Below, one piece after another: positions 1 to 11,792 of a stretch of DNA of 64,000 nt. Position 1 is the first letter of the stretch. Every line of letters begins with the position of its first letter. The position numbers and the translations under genes were made by a program. Under the pieces are notes generated by a model. The model had not been told where the DNA came from. It saw only the letters and a list, made by a program, of their open reading frames with translations, and ran no database searches. Source of the DNA: Bidens hawaiensis (lineage: Eukaryota; Streptophyta; Magnoliopsida; Asterales; Asteraceae); NCBI GenBank assembly GCA_021521415.1, contig JAIQDT010009150.1, forward strand, positions 1-64,000. The letters run 5' to 3'.

Positions 1-2993
1 GCAAATCCATAGATTAGTTAGAGCTCATTTTGAAGATCCATTGCTCAACATATAATAACTCAAACAACTCCATACAAATTAAAAAAAAATAAAATAAAAA
101 AGTAAAAGTAAAATCATCTAAAAATAAAACCACACAGTAAAACCCATAAAAAGCGAAAAGTAAAATCATCCAAAAAAACCTAAAAGTAACCCATGTACAC
201 GCGGCTACAAGCTAGTATTTTATTTAAATTAGGAGTTAGGAACCTCTATAAAATACAAAACTTAGGGGGTGATTAGGTCTTTACTCACAAGTATTACGTA
301 AATTTTCATTCTTTCAAAATATATTTACAACATTGGTCCCTCAACTTTACTCATTTTTTGTTAATTTAAAGAATAGCTATACTAATACCCCCGAATTCAA
401 AACCAACTACACATATGATTTTTAACGGCCATAACTTTTTCACACGTTAATATTTTCAAAAAAATTACACCATAAAAACGAGCTTTTATTCTCTTTATTT
501 GAGTATGATATTGATGTTTTTAGTTGTAAAAGGTTAACATGTTACTTGATTATCATTTAGGATCGGCAACATGTCGAGTTGGGCGAGCTTGGGTCATTTG
601 TAAAACTAGATTAGGGTCGGAACGAGTCAGGATACAAAAAAAAAAGATTAATTTGGTTCGGGTCGGCATGGGTTCGAGTAGGAAAAGGGCCAGGTCAACT
701 AGTCGGAACGGGTTTGGGGCCAAAACGGGTAGTTTAAAATTTGATTTATTTGTATTTATTTGAAATTACTGTATTTTAGCTTTGGTTCTTTATTTTTCTC
801 ACCGGTTACGCAGATGCTGTTGTTTACATGTACCAAGGTCAATAAACGCATATCCAACACCACGCTATTCGCATAACTCAATCTTGATAAGCGCTCAACC
901 TAGCTCCCTGCACCGGTAATCAGCATGAATTACATGTGTGCTGTTGGTTAACCTTGTTTTAATGTTGGCAACTGTGCATTCTGGTCCAGTTACACATGTT
1001 CAATCTTCGGTTACACGCTACTGACTTTTCACAAGTTATGCGCCCAATTTCGGGTTATATGTGCATTGTCATCAGGTGACGTATGTACCGACATTAACCA
1101 TGAGTTAAATGTCGAGTTACACATGCACCCCGCTGCATCGCAGACACCCTACTAGTTTTCTAAGAAGATGGTGTACCTTACTAGTTTTCTAAGAAGATGG
1201 TGTTGCATATACGGTATAAAATCCCAAAATCAAAACTGAGGTTTGTTGGGTCATAAAGTCGATTTTCAATGAAAAAATCCTTTAAATCATTCATATCGCA
1301 CTCTCTATTTCTATATAAACATATACTTCAACTAGAATTCATCATTATCTAAATTTAACTATGATTTTATAAAACACCCCACATCCAAAACTTTATATCA
1401 TTATTTATGTTATTGTTGTGAAGCGAGCATAAGTCTTAAATATGAGAGAAAGATGTAGGTAGAAAGACATAGATTTCATTAATCAACGTGCATATTACAA
1501 TGAGATATTTTAGTCGGTTTCCTATAATATATGAGTGAGCTTTGTAAACTATATGGCAAGGTTATTAGTGTAGGGGAGAGAAAATGTTAGGTGAGAAAGT
1601 TAAATTTGGGTTTATATTGTTCACACCATATAATTTTTAATATTTTTTGAAAGTGGTTGTGAGTGGAAGAGAGGAAAAAATAATGATAAATATATAAAAA
1701 GTATTATTTAGTTAAAAAAAGAGATGGAAAAGATAATGATTTTGATGTAATTATATGTATATGGATAGATAATGAGCTGAGAGGATTAGGTTAAAATACA
1801 AATGGTAACAAAAATGAGAAGTGTGAAAAGCAATCTACTTTATTTTTTTTAGAATGATGACTCTATTGTATTTAGGTTACCGCACTCACCAAATTTGAGA
1901 GTCCCGACGCCCCACTCTGGCCAAACTATGTTATCACCTGGCGCACGCTGGCTTATATTTGATGGTTCTGATTAATTTAATTTGAAAAAAATTAGTGAAA
2001 AGGGCATATGAGCATCATATTGTTATAAAAAAATAAAATAAGTGAGTGTTTATATATTGTATTATTGATTGATCATTGCGCTTTTCAATTGGGTTTTCTA
2101 TGCATTGTGTTATAGGTTCCGGTAATTGTGTTTTTCATTTGGTACTCGTATTAGAGATAAAAATAAAAACAAAAATTAGATCATGCTATCTTTTTGTTCG
2201 TCATTATGTCTTTCTGCTATTTTTTTTTGCTCATTATTATGTATTTCTACTCATCATTGTGTTTTAGTCATTGTATATTAATTGTCTTTTGTTCGGGATT
2301 GACATAAGGCCTTAAGTTAATTTGAGAAAAAGAGTATTACGCTCATCATGCATTACGTTCACGTCATGTGTAACATTTATTTTTCATTGTGTTTTACATT
2401 TCAGATTATTGTGTAATATGCATTCACCATTGCGTTTTATGTTTTAGGTTATTGTGTATTATGTGTTCATTATTGTCTTTTTTGTATTTGATAATTTGTG
2501 GTTAATTTATTATATATTTATATATAGATTACACAATGTTAATAGTACTAAAAAAACACAATGATGAAAAAAGACACAATGACAAGCAGAAAGACACAAT
2601 GACGTAATTTTTGTTTTAATATGACAAGTCATTTTATTAAATATAAAAAAAACGCTTGTTATTATACTGATTTTTTTAAAACATAAAAAATATATCATAT
2701 GAAAAGGTTATAGACGTTTAAAAATGATTGGGGAATTGACACGCGGTCTTGCTTTTGGAGAAAAAAAATATGTTTTATTACTTTTATGTATTTCTCATTT
2801 TGGTCTAATTGACACATGTCAATTGTTTTTAAAGGTTAATGTTATAAAAAAAATAAAAATTGGGACAACTCACAAGAGGAAAAAGTTCAAGATTACAAGA
2901 AAAAAAAGGAACCAACCAAATAACAACCAAGACCATTAGCTCATAAAGGAAAATTAACGAAATTAAAACAGCTCCACTTTTCCCATTCTAGTC
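1..2993. other. AT-rich non-coding DNA with a short tandem duplication and a SINE scrap
   Basis: No credible gene is seen; open frames here are short, low-complexity and lack recognisable domains. A 24-bp stretch at 1151-1174 is repeated at 1180-1203 (period 29). About 1880-1955 resembles the body of the SINE described at 8122-8488 (same order of 'CGCACTC', 'GCCCCACTCTG', 'GCTGGCTT'). Around 2160-2210 and 2580-2620 there are loosely inverted 'CATTGTGTCTTTCTGC'-type blocks, which could be the ends of an old AT-rich MITE, but the match is imperfect and no target duplication was found. Confidence 0.5.
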
Positions 2994-5260
2994 CTAATCT
3001 CTTGTTCGTTGGCTCACCCAAAGAAAAGACACGGTCTTGATGTTGGTTATTACTTTAGCAATCGAGAAGGCTTTGTGGTTAAAAGTAATATCATTTCTAA
3101 TTAACCAAATCATCCACATGTTTCCAACAGAATCGCTTGAATTACCTTAGCTCCATCCTTTATCTTTATGATCTTTAATGGATATTCAAGAATCTCCTCA
3201 CTGGTTCAAATTGATGAGGAATCGGAATTTTCACCCATGTGAGAATAATGGTCCAAATCCACCGCGCCAGCTTACAATGAACCATAAAGTGTGCTGACGA
3301 TTCCGGTGCCATTTTACACGAAGCACACATTGTATCCCTCACCTTTACACTCCTTACCGATAACGGCAATTTTGTAGCTATTCGATTCAAAAGAAGTCTC
3401 CAAATAAAACAATTCACCATGGTTGGCAATTGTTTTACCCATAAACATCTCTCTTCAACCTGACATTTCCCTTGTCCAACCCCCATTTAAAGTTCTTGAC
3501 AACATAATTATTAAAGACCCATCTGCTCCTTTCCAGAGCCATCATCGTGACAACATGAAGTTAGATAGTAAGTTTGCACATGCCCTCATATTAGTTTTTA
3601 TCCGTTTTGTCCTAATGGGCCTAGCCCATCTCTAAATCCAAATGAACTCTCCATTAAGCCACTTGTAGTAGTCTTGTCTTGTAGAAAAATATCCTTTTTC
3701 TTTTCTCCAATCCAAATAATGATGGAAATATTTCTTTAAGTCGTTTGTCCCCAACCCATTTATCAATCCAGAATAAAGTCTTATCCTCTTTGTCCAACTG
3801 AACTTTGAGCTTGTTCGCCCCGGTTAAAAAACCATCATCTTCATCCAAACCCAATTTATTAATGCTCTTCCAAATACCCCCTAAAGATTTTTTAACTGGG
3901 ATAATATCCTAATTTTGATTACTAGTGTGTACTGCTGAAATAACTTTTACCTAAAGAGAAGATTTACCGTTTTTGTATCTAGACCACCATTTTGCGAGAA
4001 GCGCCAAATTAGTAGCTTTTAAGCTCCCAACACCTAAATCACATCTATCTTTATCTCTTATAATTTTTTCCAAGCGACCCAACTAATCTTTTCGTTATCA
4101 CCATTTCCACCCCGCAAAAATCTTCGACGTTTAGCTTCCAACTTTTTAAGTACATCCGTCGGTGCCTTAAAATTTAGAATAATAAACACCCAAACTTCCT
4201 AATACGGACTCAACAAGCGTTAGTCGGCCACCAAATGATAAAATCTTAACTTTCATTTTGATAATTTCGAGTCAAACTTATCTACTATCGGATTCCAGTC
4301 TTTAATATGACTCATGCTGGCACCAATGTGTAAACCGAGATACACGAACGATAGCTTTTCCGTTTTGCATTCAACATCGAAGCCATAGCTCTAACCTCGT
4401 CTAAATCCACTTTAACCCTACATAACGTACTCTTGTTTAAGTTAACTTTTAAGCCGGAAGCCAAATGAAAACATCTCAGAATTCGATTTAGGTTTCTAAA
4501 ATTTAGATTTACGCCATCCTCCATCAAATACCGCATTATCCGCATAGAGAAGATGTGAAACAAGAGGACAATTTCCTGGTATTTGAATACCATTAAAGTG
4601 ACCTTCCGAACATGCCGAACATATTGCTACACTTAGTGTTTCCATTGCAATGATAAATAAAAAAGATGAGAGGGCATCACCTTGCCTAACTCCTTTTCTA
4701 ATATCAAACTCAGTAGTTGGCAACCCGTTAATTAAAATTGACAACCTCGCTGAGATAAAGTTCCTTTAACCCATGGCCTCCACTTTTTCGGGAACCCATC
4801 TAAGCCATTACCAAATCTAGAAACCTCCAATTTACCGAGTCAAATGCCTTATCAATGTCCACTTTAAACAACATCGTTTTAAAATTAACGTTCCTTCAAT
4901 AATTTATCTTCCTGATACGTATGTTGATTATTCTTCACCAATTATTGACCAATTACACTTTTCATTCGATTCGCCAATACCTTTGATATCAATTTCGGTA
5001 TACACCCGTTAAGTTAATCGGGCCTATATTCTTCAATTTTACAAGGCTCCCCACAATAGGGAAATAAAACTCGCATTGCAGCCTTTGCTAATCCTCACAT
5101 GAGTGTATAAAAATTAAGAATACCCACCACATCTCCTTCAAAGATTTCCCAAAATTTCCTTATGAATTTGAATGTGAAACCGTCCAGGACCGGAGCCTTC
5201 TCTCCACCACAATCCTAAACTGCCCTTTTATTTCCCTTATAGGAAAAAGGTTTAATAATA
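2994..5260 (-). pseudogene. L1-type LINE ORF2 remnant (reverse transcriptase plus zf-RVT)
   Basis: This is a decayed non-LTR retrotransposon read on the minus strand. From right to left it gives pieces of a RT: 'KAPVLDGFTF' (about 5160-5200), 'LANRMKSVIG' (about 4950-4990), palm motif A 'DIDKAFDSVNW' (about 4810-4860), 'GVRQGDALSSFLFIIAME' (about 4640-4700) and motif C (about 4530-4550). Then come 'TLFWIDKWVGDKRLKEIF' (about 3720-3790) and a zinc-binding RT-associated domain with 'CASC...HFMVHC' (3175-3486), ending at a stop at 2994-2996. Frames change several times and stops interrupt. Motif C reads YADN where active RTs have YADD, so the second catalytic Asp is lost. I infer an immobile copy. 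The family assignment to plant L1/RTE-like ORF2 is firm; the subfamily is unknown. Confidence 0.88.
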
Positions 5261-6252
5261 TTCTCCGCCTGAGAAGAAGATAGCCTTGCCAAATCAATAT
5301 TAAAAATTTTCACACTTCTCATTTTTTTGAGTATTTGTAGAATAACTCAACCTTTGAGTTGAGGATGTTCTCAATCATAGTACTTATTATATAAATCAAA
5401 ATAAATCTTTAAATTTTAGAGATATGAACAATCAATCTCTCTATAAAGATTTACTCTTCAATGGTTTTCAAATTTTGAAGATGATTCATAGAGAAATAAA
5501 CAAATACTCTATTTTCCAAAAGTAAGATGAGGATAGAGAATGAAATATGAATCCTCTAATTAAACATAACTTTTTTAAAATAATATTAAATACACCAAGA
5601 CACAATGAGTAGAGGTGGGAAAATGAACCGGTTAACCGAACCGACCCGTAACTGAATCAGTTTGAAACAAATTACGTAGAAATCGGTTTGGAACCAATTG
5701 AAACCGTAGGTTCGGAACCAGTTTGTAATTTTCTCCACCAAAACCAATTCCAAACCTGTTAACCGAACCAAAACGGCCAAAATCAGTAAAAAACTGGTCA
5801 AAACCCGAACCAAAACCGATCATAACATGGTAAGAAACCGGTTTCAACCCGAACCGAAATCGATTATAAACCGGTTTTGACTTTTGTTGACCAAACCGGA
5901 CCGATTTTAACCCAAATCGGTTTTGAGTTTTAAACCGGTTTGTGCACCTCTTAAAAGGAGTACAAAAAGTAAATTAATTTCTTATTTGCTGGGGTGTTGG
6001 CTTTATGATCGCGATTAAGGTATTTTTTCCCTTTTTCAGAAAATCGACTTTTCTTTTTTGCCCCCGCACTCTCTAATTTGGAAAGATCTGTTGCCCCACT
6101 CTGACCACACTACGTTGTCTTAACCGGGCCCATGCTGGCTTCAGAGTTGGCTTGAGCAGTTCCTCTAACAAACCATACCGTTGGCTGCCACTTGAAAGTC
6201 GTCATGCAGCCACAAGAGCATAACTCTCTGGCGTAACACACGGTGGGACGAA
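5190..6252. repeat. Tandem triplication, unit 1 (1063 bp)
   Basis: First of three head-to-tail units. It begins with 'CCGGAGCC' inside the LINE RT domain and ends with 'GGGACGAA' inside a SINE. Inner parts in order: LINE fragment, AT-rich spacer, a small TIR element at 5610-5953 ('TAGAGGTGGG' opposite 'CACCTCTTA', with CCGGTTTAACC-type blocks at both ends), then the 3' part of a minus-strand SINE from about 5988. This copy is the most diverged: it has a TAG where units 2 and 3 keep a Trp codon in the LINE segment. Confidence 0.9.
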
Positions 6253-7295
6253 CCGGAGCCTTCTCTCCACCATGATCCCAAACTGCCCTTTTATTTCCCT
6301 TATAGGAAAAAGGTTTAATAATATTCTCTGCCTGAGAAGAAGATAGCCTTGTCTAATCAATATTAAAAATTTTCACACTTCTCATTTTTTTTGAGTATTT
6401 GTAAAATAACTCAACCTTTGAGTTGAGGATGTTCTAAATCATAGTACTTATTATATAAATCAAAATAAATCTTTAAATTTTAGTGATATGAACAATGAAT
6501 CTCTCTATAAAGATTTACTCTTCAATGGTTTTCAAATTTTGAAGATGATTCATAGAGAAATAAACAAATACTCTATTTCTAAAAATAAGATGAAGATAGA
6601 AAACGAAATATGAATCCTCTAATTAAACATAACTTTTTTAAAATAATATTAAATACACCAAGACACAAATGAGTAGAGGTGGACAAATGAACCGGTTAAC
6701 CGAACCGACCCGAAACTGAATCGGTTTAAAACAGATTATGTAGAACCCGGTTTGGAACCGATTGAAACCGTAGGTTCGGAACCGGTTTGTAATTTTTCCA
6801 CGAAAACCAATTCCAAACCTGTTAACCGAACCGACACCGGTCAAAACCCGAACCAAAATCGATCTTAACATGGTAAGAAACCGGTTTCAACCCGAACCGA
6901 AATCGATTATAAACCGGTTTTGACTTTTGTTGACCAAACCGGACCGATTTTAACCCAAATCGGTTTTGAGTTTTAAACCGGTTTGTGCACCTCTTAAAAG
7001 GAGTACAAAAAGTAAATTAATTTCTTATTTGCTGGGGTGTTGGCTTTATGATCGCGACTAAGGTATTTTTTCCCTTTTTCAGAAAATCGACTTTTCTTTT
7101 TTGCCCCCGCACTCTCTAATTTGGAAAGATCTGTTGCCCCACTCTGACCACACTACGTTGTCTTAACCGGGCCCATGCTGGCTTCAGAGTTGGCTTGAGC
7201 AGTTCCTCTAACAAACCATACCGTTGGCTGCCACTTGAAAGTCGTCATGCAGCCACAAGAGCATAACTCTCTGGCGTAACACACGGTGGGACGAA
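6253..7295. repeat. Tandem triplication, unit 2 (1043 bp)
   Basis: Second unit, nearly identical to unit 3 and more distant from unit 1. Same order of parts; the inner TIR element is at 6674-6996. It lacks about 20 bp present in unit 1 within the CCGGTTT-rich part. The junction with unit 1 joins SINE sequence directly to LINE sequence. Confidence 0.9.
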
Positions 7296-8337
7296 CCGGA
7301 GCCTTCTCTCCACCATGATCCCAAACTGCCCTTTTATTTCCCTTATAGGAAAAAGGTTTAATAATATTCTCTGCCTGAGAAGAAGATAGCCTTGTCTAAT
7401 CAATATTAAAAATTTTCACACTTCTCATTTTTTTTGAGTATTTGTAAAATAACTCAACCTTTGAGTTGAGGATGTTCTAAATCATAGTACTTATTATATA
7501 AATCAAAATAAATCTTTAAATTTTAGTGATATGAACAATGAATCTCTCTATAAAGATTTACTCTTCAATGGTTTTCAAATTTTGAAGATGATTCATAGAG
7601 AAATAAACAAATACTCTATTTTCTAAAAATAAGATGAAGATAGAAAACGAAATATGAATCCTCTAATTAAACATAACTTTTTTAAAATAATATTAAATAC
7701 ACCAAGACACAAATGAGTAGAGGTGGGCAAATGAACCGGTTAACCGAACCGACCCGAAACTGAATCGGTTTAAAACAGATTATGTAGAACCCGGTTTGGA
7801 ACCGATTGAAACCGTAGGTTCGGAACCGGTTTGTAATTTTTCCACGAAAACCAATTCCAAACCTGTTAACCGAACCGACACCGGCCAAAACCGGTCAAAA
7901 CCCGAACCAAAATCGATCTTAACATGGTAAGAAACCGGTTTCAATCCGAACCGAAATCGATTATAAACCGGTTTTGACTTTTGTTGACCAAACCGAACCG
8001 GTTTTAACCCAAACCGGTTTTGAGTTTTAAACCGGTTTGTGCACCTCTTAAAAGGAGTACGAAAAGTAAATTAATTTCTTATTTGCTGGGGTGTTGGCTT
8101 TATGATCGCGACTAAGGTATTTTTTCCCTTTTTCAGAAAACCGACTTTTCTTTTTTGCCCCCGCACTCTCTAATTTGGAAAGATCCATTGCCCCACTCTG
8201 ACCACACTACGTTATCTTAACCAGGCCCATGCTGGCTTGAGCAGTTCCTCTAAGAAACCATACCGTTGGCTGCCACTTGAAAGTCGTCATGCAGCCACAA
8301 GAGCATAACTCTCTGGCGTAACACACGGTGGGACGAA
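7296..8337. repeat. Tandem triplication, unit 3 (1042 bp)
   Basis: Third unit; inner TIR element at 7718-8050. Past 8337 the sequence continues into the rest of the SINE, so this is the only unit attached to the complete SINE head. That places the SINE insertion before the triplication. Confidence 0.9.
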
Positions 8338-8488
8338 AACCCTGGTAGGCTCGGGATCCAAACTGACAACCTCGCAAGGCCTAGCTCAAATTCATTACTG
8401 GCAATATCCACCCAAAATGACACAAATGGGGATCGAATTTGGTTCTTCATTGAAAAACACAAATCTTTCTACCACTAGGCTACAAGGG
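8122..8488 (-). mobile_element. tRNA-derived SINE, complete copy with target duplication
   Basis: On the minus strand the right end starts with a tRNA-like head: an A box 'TAGCCTAGTGG' (8473-8483) and a B box 'TTCGATCCC' (about 8428-8437), about 40 nt apart as in RNA polymerase III internal promoters. The other end (8122-8160 on the plus strand) is T/C-rich, i.e. A/G-rich in element orientation. Flanks match as a target duplication: GATCGCGACTAAGGTATTT at 8104-8122 and GATCACGACTAAGGCATTT at 8489-8507 (two differences). Truncated relatives lie in triplication units 1 and 2 and at 18321-18564. Family name unknown. Confidence 0.82.
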
Positions 8489-8940
8489 GATCACGACTAA
8501 GGCATTTAATAATAAGTTTAAGAAAACATATGTTACCAATAGTACTATTCACGAGCCACCGGCTTGAAGTTAATCGTTATGTTTCGTGGGGACTTTTGTG
8601 TGTTAGCACTTAGATAATTCTCATCATCAAATAATTCAGAGTATACAGATATGTATCAACATGTTTTCCACCCCAAAAGTTCGTAAAAACAATTTAAAAG
8701 TGGGGTCATGAAACTCACGGTTTAGTAGAGATCCGGTACAGAGGTACAGTGTAAGCTCGTAGTTTGTTTTGACTCGTTCACTAGTCCCTATAATGAATAT
8801 TATAATAATATTAATATTTTAATATTATTATAATCTCAATACTAAATTGGGCTGTATATCTAATCTGGGTATAACTGTTATACCCGGAAAGTGTCAATAG
8901 GCTTAGATTGTGATGTTGTTCAATGTCTAATACTGAAAAC
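8338..8940. other. SINE head and non-coding spacer
   Basis: Contains the 5' head of the SINE to 8488, its right target duplication, then AT-rich DNA including a palindromic run of 'TAATATTATAATAATATTAATATT' type near 8800-8830. No gene is seen. Confidence 0.5.
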
Positions 8941-9924
8941 TAAGGGTGTGCAGACTTAGGTCCGGACCGAAAAACCCGACATAACCGACCCTAAAATAAC
9001 AGAACCCGAACCGACCCTACACTTCCCGGGTTTTTTTCGGTCTTGATTTATGCAGATGTTCGGTCTCGGGTCGAGAACCGGTGAAAACCCGACTAACCGA
9101 GTGAGACTGATACTAGAAAGCGGGATCTGGTGTTGTGCCTCCCGTCAACGGTGTTGGTGAGATTTTGCTCTAATTGGTTTATGATTGTATCTTACAGGGT
9201 CGACATGAGTGACCTGAGATGCAAAATCACAAGCTTCCAACTATCATTATTGTTCCATGGTCGTGGAAGAAGCGCCATGATCCATGAAGGCAGAAGAATC
9301 ATAGTTTTGTGGTTTGAAAGAGCTGTATCTGAGTGAAGAGAAAATATGCTAATAATATCAATAAGGAAAGGGATGGGAGTGGGACTGTGGGAGTTGCCTG
9401 TCGGTATCCCTAAAATAAAAAATAAAGTTGAAAGTTAAAAGTAATAAAATATATATGCTTTTGATATTGCTTTGGAAATCATAAAGCATACATGTGTATA
9501 TAGCTTTGAAATATGGTTATAGAAAAGAGGCCATACTTCATATACTTAAATAAATAGATTTATAGGGAATCTCTTTGCAAATTTAAAAAGTAAGTTCTCA
9601 AAATGCTTATTCTCTCTCTTTCATTGTCTATCATCACACTTCTCTATCACCTTGAAGAAGATAGATGAGTTCTTCGTATCTGCCGTCCCACAGCCTCACC
9701 ATCTTTCGCATCATCTCCATAAACAGTCTGCTTGACGAATATGGCCACTACAAAAACGATTTCGGTCCTTTTCTATCTACCCGGAGCACCAAAACCGATG
9801 GGACCCGATACCCGAAGTGAGTCAAACGGGCCGGTCTTCGGTTCTTGCAAATATGATTTTCGGGTTTCGGTCTGGGTCGAGTATTTCCCGGTTCGGGTCG
9901 GTCCAACTCAGATGCAAACCCCTA
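8941..9924. mobile_element. hAT-like non-autonomous TIR element (984 bp)
   Basis: The ends are inverted and similar: TAAGGGTGTGCA at the left and, read on the opposite strand, TAGGGGTTTGCA at the right, each followed by GGTCCGGACCG / GGACCGACCCG-type sequence. The element is flanked by an exact 8-bp direct repeat, CTGAAAAC (8933-8940 and 9925-9932). An 8-bp target duplication with TAGGGG-type ends is typical of hAT elements. No transposase frame is visible, so it would depend on a partner. Confidence 0.8.
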
Positions 9925-10112
9925 CTGAAAACCGAACTTGGCTCAGTTTCCCCGTTTCACCAGCTGGACCAAGTTGTTCGTTTATGCGTTCAGAAAACAG
10001 TTATGGGGATGTAAGATTGGGTAAACGTATTGGTTGATAAAATGATTAAGTTATAAAGAAAGATCACAATTAGGGGTCTAGATTCGCTACGGGCTCGTTT
10101 CCGTTTATTCAG

Positions 10113-10322
10113 GTTTGATTTGGAGAAAAACGCGCATAATCTATTCAAATTGTCCAGATTTCTCATAAAAAGTTCATTTTTACTTAATTAATCCAAAAAT
10201 ATAATTTCTGATCACTCTTGATGTTTTGATATTCCAACAAGTTTGTTAATCAAGAACTTGTCGGTTTTTATCAGAATTGAATTTGTTTAATTTTCAAATT
10301 AGCACAACTAATTATTCGTTAA
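10113..10322. repeat. Direct repeat, copy 1 (about 210 bp)
   Basis: Strongly similar to 10591-10800 (from 'GTTTGATTT' to 'TTATTCGTTAAT'). Between the two copies, 10499-10510 reads CGGTATCAGAGC, one base from the initiator-Met tRNA primer site TGGTATCAGAGC. A worn miniature LTR retrotransposon (TRIM) is one explanation, but the repeats do not run up to that motif. Confidence 0.6.
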
Positions 10323-10590
10323 TCACGAACTTGTCGGTTCGTTCGTTTATTTTAAATCTTTTAACCGATAACGAGGTCGTTCACTATTTATATTATCATT
10401 ATATTACTTTGTTCGATTGTTTGATTTACCGCACCCGTCTCGAGCACTTATCAAGAACAAAGCCGTTCGTTGTCGGATCCGGTTTTGGGACCTACAATCG
10501 GTATCAGAGCGGGTCGAATCTTATGATTCAACTTTGTTCTTGATATTCGGGTTCTATTTCCGCTATTACCCGAACCGAGACGTTAATTCC

Positions 10591-10800
10591 GTTTGATTTA
10601 GAGAAAAACACTTACAATCTATTCAATTGTCCGGATTTCTCATAAAAAGTTCATTTTTACTTAATTAATCCACAAATATAATTTCTTATCACTCTTGATG
10701 TTCTGATATTCCAACAGGTTTGTTAATCACGAACTTGTCGGTTTTTATCAGAATTGAATTTGTTTAATTTTCAAATTAGCACAACTAATTATTCGTTAAT
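10591..10800. repeat. Direct repeat, copy 2 (about 210 bp)
   Basis: Second copy of the repeat at 10113-10322, differing at scattered bases. It is followed by AT-rich non-coding DNA to about 11.6 kb. Confidence 0.6.
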
Positions 10801-11639
10801 TACTAAATTATGAAAATTTAGTCACTTATCAATTAAAATACGTATATTTTTATAAAAATATTTCTGGAATTATTTACTTGTTTATTAATTTATAAAAATT
10901 CATTTTATATGCTATATTTAGCCCCGAAAATCATTCTTTTATACCAAATGATTTCCCAAAAATCCACCAAAATTTCTAAGTGACCAGAATACATCCCAAA
11001 ACAACCTGAAAAAATTCCAAAATCTAACAACCTTGCTAAATATCCTTTTTGAGCCCAAAACAACTACGAAAACTCAAATAAGCGCGAATGCACACAACAT
11101 ACTTACAAATGTACTTGCGAACGTACATACATACATACTTGCATATTTACAAACTATGATTGTTATACGCACAATTGAATTCTTGAAACTCGTGAAACTC
11201 ACCAACTATTTGTAGTTGATCCGTTTTAACATGTTTTCAGGTGTACTTGATTGGATTAGCAAGCTAATGTGGTACGTGTTTGACTTGCGATCAATGTTGG
11301 GTGAATTGATGGAAGTGTGTTAGTAAAAAGTAAAGCTGCTTAAAGGGCTGAATTTAGTTTGTATCACCTAGTTGTAAACGAAGTTAGATCGATGTAAAAT
11401 ATTGTAAAATAGTTTGTACTGATCTTTATAAACAATGTGGTTGATACCAAAGGTATCTGTTACATTTTCGATTTACACTTACGCAATTTACTAAATGGGG
11501 TGAGATAGAAGTTGGTATTAGATACAATATATAAAATGAAAAAGTGTGTAATGTATTCTGTCAAGTGTCTATTTGGAATGGCCCGGTAATTATTAGTGGG
11601 CCTAAAAGATAAAGTATGAGCTTTATTATAGTTTCAGAG

Positions 11640-11792
11640 GCCCATCTTGAAGACCCATTAACTTGCTGATCAAGTCACGTATTCGTTTCTTCTCTTCATC
11701 TCCTTTCATCCCCGATCTCCCTCATTCTAGGGTTCATAAAATCCCCAAATCACTTCGGATTCAACGTTTTCTTCACTCGTTCTCTGCACACA
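11640..11792 (+). promoter_or_regulatory. Presumed leader and proximal promoter of the RPN5 copy
   Basis: Pyrimidine-rich sequence with TCTTC/CTCC blocks and 'CTAGGGTT' just before the ATG at 11793, as is common in leaders of plant housekeeping genes. No clear TATA box is seen. Assignment is by position only. Confidence 0.4.

Noticed and set aside
181..215. Possible Helitron 3' end (ACGCGGCTACAAGCTAGT)
   Set aside because: CTAGT is present but there is no convincing GC hairpin upstream.
539..763. 74-codon plus-strand frame
   Set aside because: It lies in 'GGGTCGG'-type repeat sequence like that of the TAGGGG-ended elements; basic low-complexity product, no domain.
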